NCBI GenBank assembly: GCA_023488865.1
Contig: JAMDDG010000072.1
Location: forward strand, 1-13,033
Direction: 5' to 3'
From: Bacteroidota bacterium
GTDB lineage: Bacteria; Bacteroidota; Bacteroidia; Bacteroidales; Prolixibacteraceae
Length of the DNA: 13,033 nt
Below are positions 7,155 through 13,033 of the stretch, in pieces. A program made the translations under genes and the position numbers. The stretch's first letter is position 1, and the number at the start of each line of letters is the position of its first letter. The notes under the pieces are model-generated. The model saw only the letters and a list, made by a program, of their open reading frames with translations. It searched no databases and was not told where the DNA came from.

Positions 7155-7437
7155 CTCTGTTTTACTTAGAAACTGTTTGTTATTGTTTAATTAATCGTTT
7201 GGCGGGATTTATTCATTGCCGTTGGCTTCAGCCAACGGGTGCAAAAAAAAAAAAACAAAACCGGGCTTTAGCCCAAACTGTCCGTTATTTGGCTAAAGCC
7301 TGATACACACTCAATTATTTCTCCGTTGGCTGAAGCCAACGGCAATGAAACGAGATAAGACTAAATATAGGCAGTTAAACCATTTTAATGGCTCGTTGGC
7401 CTCGTTTGCAATGAAACGAGGCAAGATTAAACATTGG
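7155..7437. repeat. Palindromic element, copy B (core 7213-7348) with duplicated tail
   Basis: The 136-bp core has perfect 26-bp inverted repeats at 7213-7238 and 7323-7348, identical to those of copy A. The core interior (poly-A tract, CCGGGCTTTAGCC, TTATTTGGCTAAAGCC, CACTCAATTATTT) aligns with copy A in the same direction. The outer flanks match copy A in the opposite direction: 7155-7212 resembles the inverted right flank of A, and 7408-7437 is an exact inverted copy of 918-947. A diverged copy of that 30-bp tail (25 of 30 identical) sits at 7342-7371, so the tail is duplicated here. The element fills most of the 380-bp gap between the MOSC-MogA stop and the GH106 remnant. Confidence 0.85.
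7399..7422 (-). terminator. Hairpin downstream of the molybdenum-cofactor operon (weak terminator candidate)
   Basis: GCCTCGTTT (7399-7407) and AAACGAGGC (7414-7422) form a 9-bp stem with a 6-base loop, 28 bp past the last gene of the operon. No T-run follows on the minus strand, so intrinsic termination is doubtful. The stem lies at the junction between the diverged and exact copies of the element tail and may simply be part of copy B. Confidence 0.35.
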
Positions 7438-7449
7438 CAGGCAATTATT

Positions 7450-8382
7450 TCAGTGCGAATCAATGCTGTACAACATCCGCAGAGAATGCTCCACCGTTTT
7501 GGCAATCTCATCGAAGTACTCTTTTACCGCCTTGGGATTCCCCGGTAGGGTATAAACCAAAGTTTGACCAATTACACCCGCTACCCCGCGGCTGATCAGC
7601 GCGTTGGGAAACTGCGTGCCGTATTTGACGCGGATCAGTTCCATGATGCCGGAGATCTCTTTGTCTAACAACGGTTTCACTACTTCGGGGGTGATATCAC
7701 GCTCTCCGATGCCGGTACCGCCGGTGGTAAAAAGCAGGTCGGCGCCGGCGTTGGTTTTCGCGGTAATGAGATTTTGCAGCACCTCCCGGTCATCCGGGAT
7801 AAGATGTTGCTCAACAACTACTTTGCGGCCATTTTCGGCGAAAAATTGTTCGGCCAATTGTCCAAGCAGCGGACCGCTTTTGTCCTCGTAGATCCCTTCA
7901 CTGGCGCGGTCGCTAAGGGTGATGACCGCAATTTTCATGATTTTGGGACGATACTCCAGCAGATCACCCGGTTTTAGGGTACCGCCGGAAAGCACCCGGC
8001 AAAATATTCCCTCCTTGGGCATCACACAGTCGCCGGTCTGAACAAAGATGTGGCATTTGGCGCCGTGGCATTTTTTGCCGATCTGGGTCACTTCCAGCAC
8101 GGTACTTCTACAAACAAGCCGGTCTAAGACTTTCATCTCGAACAGCGGAAAGCCCTCTGTTGTAATATTTTCAGCAAATTCGCCATAGCCAATCCGGCTG
8201 TTGGCGATCTGATTGTAACCATCGATGCTCTCTTTCCCCAAGAGGCTGACCTGCCGGTGCCATTTACCGGCATGGGCATCACCCATTACTCCCAACTCGT
8301 TTAATTCGATAGACGGGCAGGGTTTTTTGACGGTTCCTTTCTGTTCGGAGATGTTAACAGAATGTATCTTAATCAGTTCCAT
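7450..8382 (-). CDS. MOSC domain - MogA/MoaB molybdopterin adenylyltransferase fusion
   Basis: The 310 residues join two domains. Residues 1-145 are a MOSC domain, a fold found in Moco sulfurase C-termini and thought to handle sulfur or metal-sulfur transfer. It shows GDAHAGKWHRQVSLL (34-48), AENIT (70-74) and a cysteine-rich stretch, CHGAKC (105-110) with Cys118 and Cys128. Residues 149-310 are a MogA/MoaB domain that adenylates molybdopterin before metal insertion. It shows TLSDRAS (155-161), DKSGP (167-171), TTGGTGIGERDITPE (219-233) and LPGNPKAV (279-286). All catalytic landmarks of the MogA half are present. The gene starts 3 bp after the moaC stop and is the last gene of the operon. Fusing the domains puts adenylation and a presumed sulfur-handling step in one polypeptide. 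The MOSC function is inference. Confidence 0.92.
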   Translation of the reverse strand: MELIKIHSVNISEQKGTVKKPCPSIELNELGVMGDAHAGKWHRQVSLLGKESIDGYNQIANSRIGYGEFAENITTEGFPLFEMKVLDRLVCRSTVLEVTQIGKKCHGAKCHIFVQTGDCVMPKEGIFCRVLSGGTLKPGDLLEYRPKIMKIAVITLSDRASEGIYEDKSGPLLGQLAEQFFAENGRKVVVEQHLIPDDREVLQNLITAKTNAGADLLFTTGGTGIGERDITPEVVKPLLDKEISGIMELIRVKYGTQFPNALISRGVAGVIGQTLVYTLPGNPKAVKEYFDEIAKTVEHSLRMLYSIDSH

Positions 8383-8385
8383 GGG

Positions 8386-8841
8386 TTATTGAATATTGGT
8401 TTTTGTTTTTTCGGTGAGCGTGATATTTTCGATTACCATCTTTTTGTCGACGGCCTTGCACATGTCATAAACGGTCAGCAGCGCGACACTGACGGCCGTG
8501 AGCGCTTCCATTTCCACGCCGGTTTGACCGGTACAATGAACTTCGCCGGTAACGGAAACCCCGTCTGGCACTATTGTTGCCACTACCGTGATTTTTGACA
8601 GCACGATGTTGTGGCAAAGCGGGATCAGCCCGGCTGTCCGCTTGGCCGCCTGCACCCCGGCAATCTCCGCGACAGTGAGCACATCGCCCTTCTTCAGGGC
8701 ATTTTGCCGGATTAGCTGAAGGGTCTCTTCTGCCAACCTGATCTTGCCAACTGCTTTGGCCACGCGCTTCTGGTCCGGTTTTTCGCCGACATCCACCATT
8801 CGGGCCTTACCCTCAGAGTTTGTGTGAGTTAATTTGTTCAT
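8386..8841 (-). CDS. moaC: Cyclic pyranopterin monophosphate synthase MoaC
   Basis: MoaC converts 3',8-cyclo-7,8-dihydro-GTP, the MoaA product, to cyclic pyranopterin monophosphate, completing the first stage of Moco synthesis in the cytoplasm. At 151 residues the length is normal (E. coli 161). Family motifs are LTHTNSEGKARMVDV at the N terminus, KGDVLTVAEIAGVQAAKRT (51-69), LIPLCHNI with His77, TGQTGVEMEALTAVSVA (104-120) and YDMCKAVDKKM. Lys51, His77, Asp126 and Lys129 correspond to the E. coli active-site residues Lys51, His77, Asp128 and Lys131. It is separated from moaA by 132 bp holding a 30-bp inverted repeat, the only real gap in the operon, and sits 3 bp before the MOSC-MogA gene. 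Confidence 0.97.
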   Translation of the reverse strand: MNKLTHTNSEGKARMVDVGEKPDQKRVAKAVGKIRLAEETLQLIRQNALKKGDVLTVAEIAGVQAAKRTAGLIPLCHNIVLSKITVVATIVPDGVSVTGEVHCTGQTGVEMEALTAVSVALLTVYDMCKAVDKKMVIENITLTEKTKTNIQ

Positions 8842-8858
8842 ATTTAAAATTTTTAAAT

Positions 8859-8970
8859 AATGTGGAAATTGGAAAATGTGAAAATGTGGAAATTAACTCA
8901 ACATTTGTAAATGGCCATCATTTCCCAATCTCCATATTTTCACATTTTCACATTTTCCAATTTCCACATT
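8859..8970. repeat. Perfect 30-bp inverted repeat between moaA and moaC
   Basis: The sequence at 8859-8888 is the exact reverse complement of 8941-8970, with a 52-bp spacer. The arms are AT-rich and built from AATGTGG, AAATTGG and AAAATGTG blocks. The right arm ends 3 bp after the moaA stop, so the moaA-moaC messenger would carry a 30-bp stem. The same sequence family reappears at 12440-12466 and 12655-12681, so this is a dispersed element. It could slow decay or dampen read-through into moaC; that effect is inference. Confidence 0.9.
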
Positions 8971-8973
8971 AAC

Positions 8974-9774
8974 TTACCCGCCAATATTGTAAAACTGTCC
9001 TTTATGGTTCATACAGCCTACCGCCGGTTTGCTGTTAAGCGCAGACAACAAGGCATTTTCAGCCCCCAGTTCCCGGACCGAAAATTCGTTGTCGTCGAAC
9101 AGGCAGGGCTTTACCATTCCGTTGGCAGTCAGTCGCAGCCGGTTGCATTGGGCGCAATTGCCGCCGCTGCCCCCTTCAACGATGGAGAATTCGCCGGTAC
9201 GGAGGTTCATCTGACGGATAAATCGGGGTTGTAGCCCCTTCGTCCTGCAAAATTTCCTCACTTCCTGCGCATCCTCTTCGTCGGATGAACGGAAAACCAC
9301 GCAATTGATCTTAACCGGTTCCAGTCCGGCTTCCAGTGCGGCATCAATGCCTTTCAATACTTTACCAAGATCGCCGCCCCGGGTCAGTTCGCTGTATTTA
9401 TCGGGATTCAGGGTATCCAGACTGATGTTCACCCTGTTTAAACCAGCCTTTTTCAAAGGCTTTGCCAGCTCTTCCAGTAAAATGCCGTTGGTCGTCATCG
9501 ACAAATCTTCGATCCCTTTTACCGCCGAAATCATCGAAACCAAAGTGACGATATCTTTGCGGACTAATGGCTCCCCTCCGGTAAGGCGGATCTTGTTAAT
9601 GCCATGTTTTACAGCGGTTCTGACAACACCGGTTATCTCGTCGAAAGACAGGATATCCTTGTGCTGCATCAGTAAAATACCCTCTTCCGGCATACAGTAC
9701 CGGCAGCGAAGGTTGCAACGATCGGTCACCGATATGCGGAGGTAGTTGATTTGCCTGTTATAACGGTCGAACAT
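8974..9774 (-). CDS. moaA: GTP 3',8-cyclase MoaA (compact form)
   Basis: MoaA is a radical-SAM enzyme that converts GTP to 3',8-cyclo-7,8-dihydro-GTP. The N-terminal radical-SAM cluster is CNLRCRYC (Cys20, Cys24, Cys27) with GGEP at 66-69. The C-terminal substrate-binding cluster is Cys207, Cys210 and Cys224 in GGNCAQCNRLRL...KPCLF. GTP-contact arginines align as Arg13, Arg212 and Arg214, and the conserved C-terminal double glycine is present (YNIGG). At 266 residues it is about 60 shorter than S. aureus or E. coli MoaA. The spacing between the two clusters is about 50 residues less than usual, while all ligands remain. From memory, compact forms like this occur in Bacteroidota and some deltaproteobacteria. 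The start overlaps moeA by 17 bp and has a good AAAGGAG site 9 bp upstream, unusual here. Confidence 0.96.
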   Translation of the reverse strand: MFDRYNRQINYLRISVTDRCNLRCRYCMPEEGILLMQHKDILSFDEITGVVRTAVKHGINKIRLTGGEPLVRKDIVTLVSMISAVKGIEDLSMTTNGILLEELAKPLKKAGLNRVNISLDTLNPDKYSELTRGGDLGKVLKGIDAALEAGLEPVKINCVVFRSSDEEDAQEVRKFCRTKGLQPRFIRQMNLRTGEFSIVEGGSGGNCAQCNRLRLTANGMVKPCLFDDNEFSVRELGAENALLSALNSKPAVGCMNHKGQFYNIGG

Positions 9775-10930
9775 GGACCAGTTCTCCTTTCTTTATTTCG
9801 TTTTGCCTTAGCGGGATTTCCAAGATCCCATCGGCTAAGGTATAGGCATGTATGTGGGCAGAGCCATGGTATTCGATCGGGTGTACGCTCCCTTCTGCCG
9901 TAAAGGTGACAGGAACAAACAGCAGGTTATCCGCTTTTTTTCTGAAATAGTCAACCGCCATCGGCAGTTTAAAATTAACGCTTTTCCTGACACTTCCCAT
10001 CCATTCCAAAAGAAAAGGCCTGACCAACAATTCAAATTGTACAAAGGAGGATACCGGGTTTCCGGGTAACCCGAAAATATATTTATCCTCTAATTGGGCA
10101 AAAAGCAGGTGTTTGCCCGGTTTTACATTTAACCCGTGAAGCAGGATTTTTGCCCCCAGCCGGTTCAGTATTTCCGGGACATAATCATAATCCCCGACCG
10201 AGACGCTGCCGGATATGAGCACTACGTCATATTTTTTTGTTGCGGATTCCAGCTTGTTGTAAACTTTCTGTTCGTCGTCCCTTACAATGCCCAGATAATC
10301 AGCCGAAATCCCTCTGTTTTTTAGCTGAGCAACCAATTGATAGCTGTTGCTGTTTCTGATTTGCTGTTGCTGCGGGGTTTCTGAGGGCTCGACCAATTCG
10401 GATCCGGTAGAAATTACGGCGACAGTTGGGCGTTTGAAGACGAGCGGAGTATCGATCCCCACCGATGCCAGCACCGCTATGTGCGGCGCTTTGAGCAGCG
10501 TTCCCTTTTCTATGATTAGCTCTCCCTTCAGAAGGTCTTCGGCCTGGTAGCAAATATTGGAATTTGATGAGGGCTTGGTGCATCTGATCGTATCCGGACC
10601 CGTGATTTCGGCAAATTCTTTCATCAGCACAAGATCGGCCCCTTGCGGGACCATCGCCCCGGTCATGATCCGCGCACACTGGTTTGGCCCGATTGCTTTG
10701 CGGGGTACCGAGCCGGCAGGTATCTCGTCGATGATCCTCAGTTCGTTGGCCAGGTCTTCTTTTCTGCAAGCATAGCCGTCCATCGCCGATTTGTTGAACG
10801 GCGGAGTGTCCCTGTCGGCATAGACATCTTCTGCCAGTACGCAGTTGAGCGAATCATGGAGATCGGCCTTCACGGTAGTGGCTGGTTTGGCTGATCCCAG
10901 GACCAGCTCCAGCGCCTGATCGAATGCCAT
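9758..10930 (-). CDS. moeA: Molybdopterin molybdenumtransferase MoeA
   Basis: MoeA inserts molybdate into adenylated molybdopterin. I chose the start at 10930, where TAATG overlaps the mobB-like stop by one base, giving 390 residues. ATG at 10954 adds MENRTKKL and cannot be excluded. Numbered from 10954, motifs are DTPPFNKSAMDGYA (49-62), ARIMTGAMVPQGADLVLMKE (94-113), STGSELVEP (182-190), SGSVSVGDYD (248-257) and GLPGNPVSSFVQFE (295-308). A C-terminal domain IV follows. The acidic metal-insertion residues around Asp59 and Asp255 are conserved. SGSVSVGDYD has Ser where SGGVSVGD is usual, a mild change. The stop overlaps moaA by 17 bp, which points to coupled translation. Confidence 0.96.
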   Translation of the reverse strand: MAFDQALELVLGSAKPATTVKADLHDSLNCVLAEDVYADRDTPPFNKSAMDGYACRKEDLANELRIIDEIPAGSVPRKAIGPNQCARIMTGAMVPQGADLVLMKEFAEITGPDTIRCTKPSSNSNICYQAEDLLKGELIIEKGTLLKAPHIAVLASVGIDTPLVFKRPTVAVISTGSELVEPSETPQQQQIRNSNSYQLVAQLKNRGISADYLGIVRDDEQKVYNKLESATKKYDVVLISGSVSVGDYDYVPEILNRLGAKILLHGLNVKPGKHLLFAQLEDKYIFGLPGNPVSSFVQFELLVRPFLLEWMGSVRKSVNFKLPMAVDYFRKKADNLLFVPVTFTAEGSVHPIEYHGSAHIHAYTLADGILEIPLRQNEIKKGELVHVRPL

Positions 10931-11469
10931 TAATTTTTTGGTTCTATTTTCCATTGGTTTGCTGAATAAATAATGGTATCGGGATCAAAGTCCGGGATAT
11001 TCCCATCGAAAGTGATCCAACGGTCAGCCAAAGCTATTAAATCCGTGGTACCAGGTTTGAATTCCGTTGTGTCGCTGCGGTTCATCATCAAAAAAAGGCC
11101 CGGTTCAATATGATGGATTAATCCGCCTGATTCACAAACAATTGGTTGTTTTTTGGGGATTAGATGGATGATTATTTGGATGGCTTCCCTGAGTTGTTCG
11201 TCTTTGGCCATCACGAAATAAACCTGTTCGGCGCCAGCTCTCAGCATTCGGGAAGTATCCTTGTCCGTATCTGTCCGGGTTTCTTCAACAATAACCAGAT
11301 CGTCCCGGTCGACCCATATTCTCCCGGGAATCCTGTTTTTATGAAAATGAGGGGTAATTTTGATGGCGACTATTGGTTGTCCCTGACTGATATTCCTTAT
11401 AACCGAACATGCCACAGTTGTTTTTCCGGAATTTCTACCAGTTCCGGCAATTAGTAACAATTCTGGCAT
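10930..11469 (-). CDS. mobB: MobB-like P-loop GTPase (molybdopterin-guanine dinucleotide biosynthesis accessory protein)
   Basis: MobB binds GTP and assists MobA in attaching GMP to Moco. The Walker A motif GTGRNSGKTT follows MPELLLIA at the N terminus. ITPHFHKN aligns with the IKHTHHD segment of E. coli MobB, DKDTSRMLRAGAEQVYFVMA with its PGKDSYELRKAGAAQ, and PIVCESGG with its VEG switch segment. I chose ATG at 11469 (179 residues) because a GAGGA site lies a few bases upstream. ATG at 11481, 4 bp after the upstream stop, is also possible, and a longer start at 11514 would overlap the previous gene by 29 bp. MobA is not in the window. The sequence is diverged, so a related P-loop role in Moco synthesis is an alternative. 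Confidence 0.8.
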   Translation of the reverse strand: MPELLLIAGTGRNSGKTTVACSVIRNISQGQPIVAIKITPHFHKNRIPGRIWVDRDDLVIVEETRTDTDKDTSRMLRAGAEQVYFVMAKDEQLREAIQIIIHLIPKKQPIVCESGGLIHHIEPGLFLMMNRSDTTEFKPGTTDLIALADRWITFDGNIPDFDPDTIIYSANQWKIEPKN

Positions 11470-11485
11470 TTTGATCCTCATTTTG

Positions 11486-12211
11486 TTAAATGATAAATAG
11501 TTTGATGCTGGCAACCAGCAAGGTAGCGGCCAAGATGTATTTTAAGCCATTTGTCTGAAGTTTGAAGCTGCCGCTGTAAGAGCCTGCTATACTGCCCAGT
11601 ACACCTACCATGATCCACAAGATAAGGCGGGTATCATAATTAAAGCCAGCCTGTAGCAGACCTGACAATCCGGCTACGGAATTGAGAAAAATAAAAAGGG
11701 CGGAGGCTGCAGCTGTCTCTTTCATGTTGGCCCAGTGCATCAGCAGGAGTATGGGGCTCAGGACGATACCGCCACCGATGCCGATCATACCGGAAAAGAT
11801 CCCTAAGAGGGCGCCGATCAGCAACGAAACGGAAATAGGCGGCCTTTTCGAATGCTCTGAAACTGCATTGGGAATAAATAGCATCCTGCCGATGGCAATC
11901 AGCAAAAAAATGCCCAGAATAATTTTGAAAGTTGTTGGATTGATTTTAATTCCTGCCCCGATGTAGGCCATGGGTATGGAGGTGAGCAGAAAGGGAAAAA
12001 CCAATCGTGGCCTGAAATAGCCACCTTTAAAATAGGCGATGAACGCGATCAGGGAGACGAAAATGTTGAGGGTGAGCGAAGTCGAGCGCATCAATTCGGG
12101 AGCCATGCCAAAAAGCGCCATAAGTGCAAGATAACCGCTACCTCCTCCGTGGCCAATGGAAGAGTACAAAAAGGCAACCAGAAAAAGAAGAAAAAGAAAT
12201 AAATATTCCAT
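11486..12211 (-). CDS. TauE/SafE-family membrane permease, first gene of the Moco operon
   Basis: The protein has 241 mostly hydrophobic residues with about eight membrane segments. It shows the internal duplication of the family (PF01925): the first repeat carries GHGGGSGYL (20-28) and the second GIGGGIVLSPIL (144-155). Characterised members export sulfite, sulfoacetate or related sulfur oxyanions; others are of unknown substrate. It is the first gene behind the predicted Moco riboswitch, and its stop lies within 17 bp of the mobB-like start, so it is co-regulated with cofactor synthesis. A role in sulfur-oxyanion or oxyanion (molybdate, tungstate) traffic is inference from context. No Shine-Dalgarno site is visible; a purine-rich GGGGGAAGAG run lies too far upstream (over 20 bp) to serve as one. 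Confidence 0.9.
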   Translation of the reverse strand: MEYLFLFLLFLVAFLYSSIGHGGGSGYLALMALFGMAPELMRSTSLTLNIFVSLIAFIAYFKGGYFRPRLVFPFLLTSIPMAYIGAGIKINPTTFKIILGIFLLIAIGRMLFIPNAVSEHSKRPPISVSLLIGALLGIFSGMIGIGGGIVLSPILLLMHWANMKETAAASALFIFLNSVAGLSGLLQAGFNYDTRLILWIMVGVLGSIAGSYSGSFKLQTNGLKYILAATLLVASIKLFII

Positions 12212-12239
12212 GGTTATAAATATATATTATTTCTCTTCC

Positions 12240-12352
12240 CCCGACTAACAGCGGATGCGTCCCTGATAAATTGCAGGGGCGGGTCTCCGTTCCAAATTCA
12301 GGAATCCTGTTCCATCGGGAGGCACGAACGTTTCCCTTCGTACCCGTCGGTT
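12240..12352 (-). promoter_or_regulatory. Moco (molybdenum cofactor) riboswitch candidate
   Basis: On the minus strand a closing helix pairs CCGAC (12350-12346) with GTCGG (12245-12241). Inside it, GGGT (12345-12342) can pair with a downstream ACCC. ACGAA/TTCGT (12341-12337 with 12328-12324) forms a hairpin, followed by GCCTCCCGAT and GGAACAGG, and CCCTG/CAGGG forms another hairpin. The order GGG-N-CGAAGG...TTCG-GCCTCCCG-GGAA matches, from memory, the core of the E. coli moaA Moco RNA (RF01055). It lies about 30 bp before the first gene of a Moco synthesis operon, exactly where such a switch is expected. No T-run terminator follows, so control may act on translation. Whether it prefers molybdenum or tungsten cofactor cannot be told. 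Confidence 0.75.
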
Positions 12353-12402
12353 ATCAATTCTTGTGATTACTCATTTAGAAATGAAAACTCGGAGAGTTGC
12401 CG

Positions 12403-12410
12403 CAAATGTA
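12403..12410 (-). promoter_or_regulatory. Bacteroidota-type -7 box for the Moco operon
   Basis: TACATTTG on the minus strand is a perfect match to the Bacteroidota -7 consensus TAnnTTTG. It lies about 53 bp before the closing helix of the riboswitch candidate, implying a leader of roughly 190 bases. The matching -33 TTTG is weak, with only a GTTT-like segment upstream. Confidence 0.5.
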
Positions 12411-12439
12411 AGATTAACTTAGAAATAAACAGAAGTAAT

Positions 12440-12681
12440 AATGTGAAAATTGGGAAATGTGAAAATGAGAAAATTATCAGAGAGATTTTTGGGGCCGCAA
12501 CTTATCTAAATAGTTGACAATTGAAAATGGACAATGGAAAATGATGTAAATCACTGACAATGTGTTTTATGTGAAAACAAAAATACGACATTGTCTTATG
12601 CTAATTACTTAGCAAATCACCTAATCCACATTTCCACATTTTTCACATTTCCACATTTGCACATTTTCCAATTTTCACATT
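12440..12681. repeat. Second inverted pair of the AATGTGAAAATTGG repeat family
   Basis: 12440-12466 and 12655-12681 are near-perfect inverted copies (about 24 of 27) of the AT-rich unit also found at 8859-8970. The right arm ends 5 bp after the glutathione peroxidase stop, matching the placement after moaA. More GTGGAAAT/GTGAAAAT units continue inward from the right arm (12625-12655), and a related GAAAATGGACAATGG run lies near 12520-12545. GACAATGT (12556-12563) and ACATTGTC (12588-12595) add a smaller inverted pair in the centre. No gene is visible between 12212 and 12686. Confidence 0.75.
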
Positions 12682-12686
12682 GATGT

Positions 12687-13033
12687 TTACTTTCCCTCAA
12701 TCCATTTTAAAATTCTCTCTTCATTCGGAAGCTCTTTGGACCAGGCAACATCTACTACATTCCCTTTTTCATCTACCAGAAATTTTTGGAAGTTCCATTT
12801 TACAGGTGCGTCCAGCACCTTGTTTTCCGTCTTGCTGGTAAGCCATTTGTACAGCGGATCGATATCATCGCCTTTAACGGAAATTTTGGACATCATCGGG
12901 AATGAAACGCCATAATTTTTGGTACAAAATTCTTTAATTTCGGCATTGGTTCCGGGTTCCTGGGCACCAAAATTATTGGCGGGGAAGCCAATGATCACGA
13001 AATTTTGATCTTTGTATTGTTCGTAAAGCTTCT
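12687..13033 (-). CDS. Glutathione peroxidase-family protein, C-terminal part (runs off the window)
   Basis: The frame is open from the window edge (KLYEQYKDQNFVIIGFP) to TAA at 12687, about 115 residues of a family of 160-190. GPx-family proteins reduce hydroperoxides using thioredoxin or glutathione. GFPANNFGAQEPGTNAEIK is the second family motif, and VKWNFQKFLVDEKG carries the conserved active-site Trp and Asn. The first motif with the catalytic Cys lies outside the window. The usual FPCNQF reads FPANNF here: the resolving Cys is absent and the active-site Gln is replaced by Asn. The gene is not part of the Moco operon; about 475 bp of repeats and leader separate it from the TauE-type gene. 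Confidence 0.93.
   Translation of the reverse strand, partial: KLYEQYKDQNFVIIGFPANNFGAQEPGTNAEIKEFCTKNYGVSFPMMSKISVKGDDIDPLYKWLTSKTENKVLDAPVKWNFQKFLVDEKGNVVDVAWSKELPNEERILKWIEGK

Noticed and set aside
8859..8970. Intrinsic terminator between moaA and moaC
   Set aside because: The stem is AT-rich with a 52-base loop and no following T-run, and moaC continues the same pathway.
10930..11514. Start of the mobB-like gene at 11514
   Set aside because: It would overlap the upstream gene by 29 bp and add residues before the normal P-loop start; ATG at 11469 has a Shine-Dalgarno-like site.

Overview
The window reads as part of a Bacteroidota chromosome (Marinilabiliales or Prolixibacteraceae-like; this taxon is inference). 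The signs are a TAnnTTTG-type -7 promoter box, few Shine-Dalgarno sites, large plant-glycan hydrolases with signal peptides (GH127, GH106), a membrane pyrophosphatase, and palindrome-rich intergenic repeats next to a Y1 transposase. Every gene I can support lies on the minus strand, so transcription runs from high to low coordinates.

Layout from left to right. 1-675: N-terminal part of membrane pyrophosphatase hppA, cut by the window edge. 682-873: short secreted ORF, probably a truncated cupin gene, ending 6 bp before hppA and in the same frame. 918-1130: palindromic element copy A. 1146-3092: GH127 beta-L-arabinofuranosidase. 3170-4130: an island of about 94-bp tandem hairpin units around a single-domain Y1 (IS200/RAYT-like) transposase. 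4131-4865: secreted MBL-fold hydrolase. 4935-7069: GH106 (rhamnosidase-type) gene broken by two out-of-frame internal deletions. 7155-7437: palindromic element copy B, with outer flanks inverted relative to copy A but the core in the same direction.

7450-12211 is a compact molybdenum-cofactor operon, in transcription order: TauE/SafE-type membrane protein, mobB-like, moeA, moaA, moaC, and a MOSC-MogA fusion. Most junctions overlap or nearly touch. The exception is a 132-bp gap between moaA and moaC holding a perfect 30-bp inverted repeat. The leader at about 12240-12350 has the landmarks of a Moco riboswitch and follows a perfect TAnnTTTG box. 12687-13033 is the C-terminal part of a glutathione peroxidase.

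How the parts work together: the operon takes GTP through cyclic pyranopterin monophosphate (MoaA, MoaC) to molybdenum insertion (MogA domain, MoeA), with MobB and MOSC as accessory steps. moaD, moaE, mobA and modABC are not here. The left half looks like a decaying pectin or arabinan utilisation region shaped by repeats. The best candidates for something undescribed are the transposase and its 94-bp hairpin array, and the two-copy palindromic element whose core appears to have flipped.
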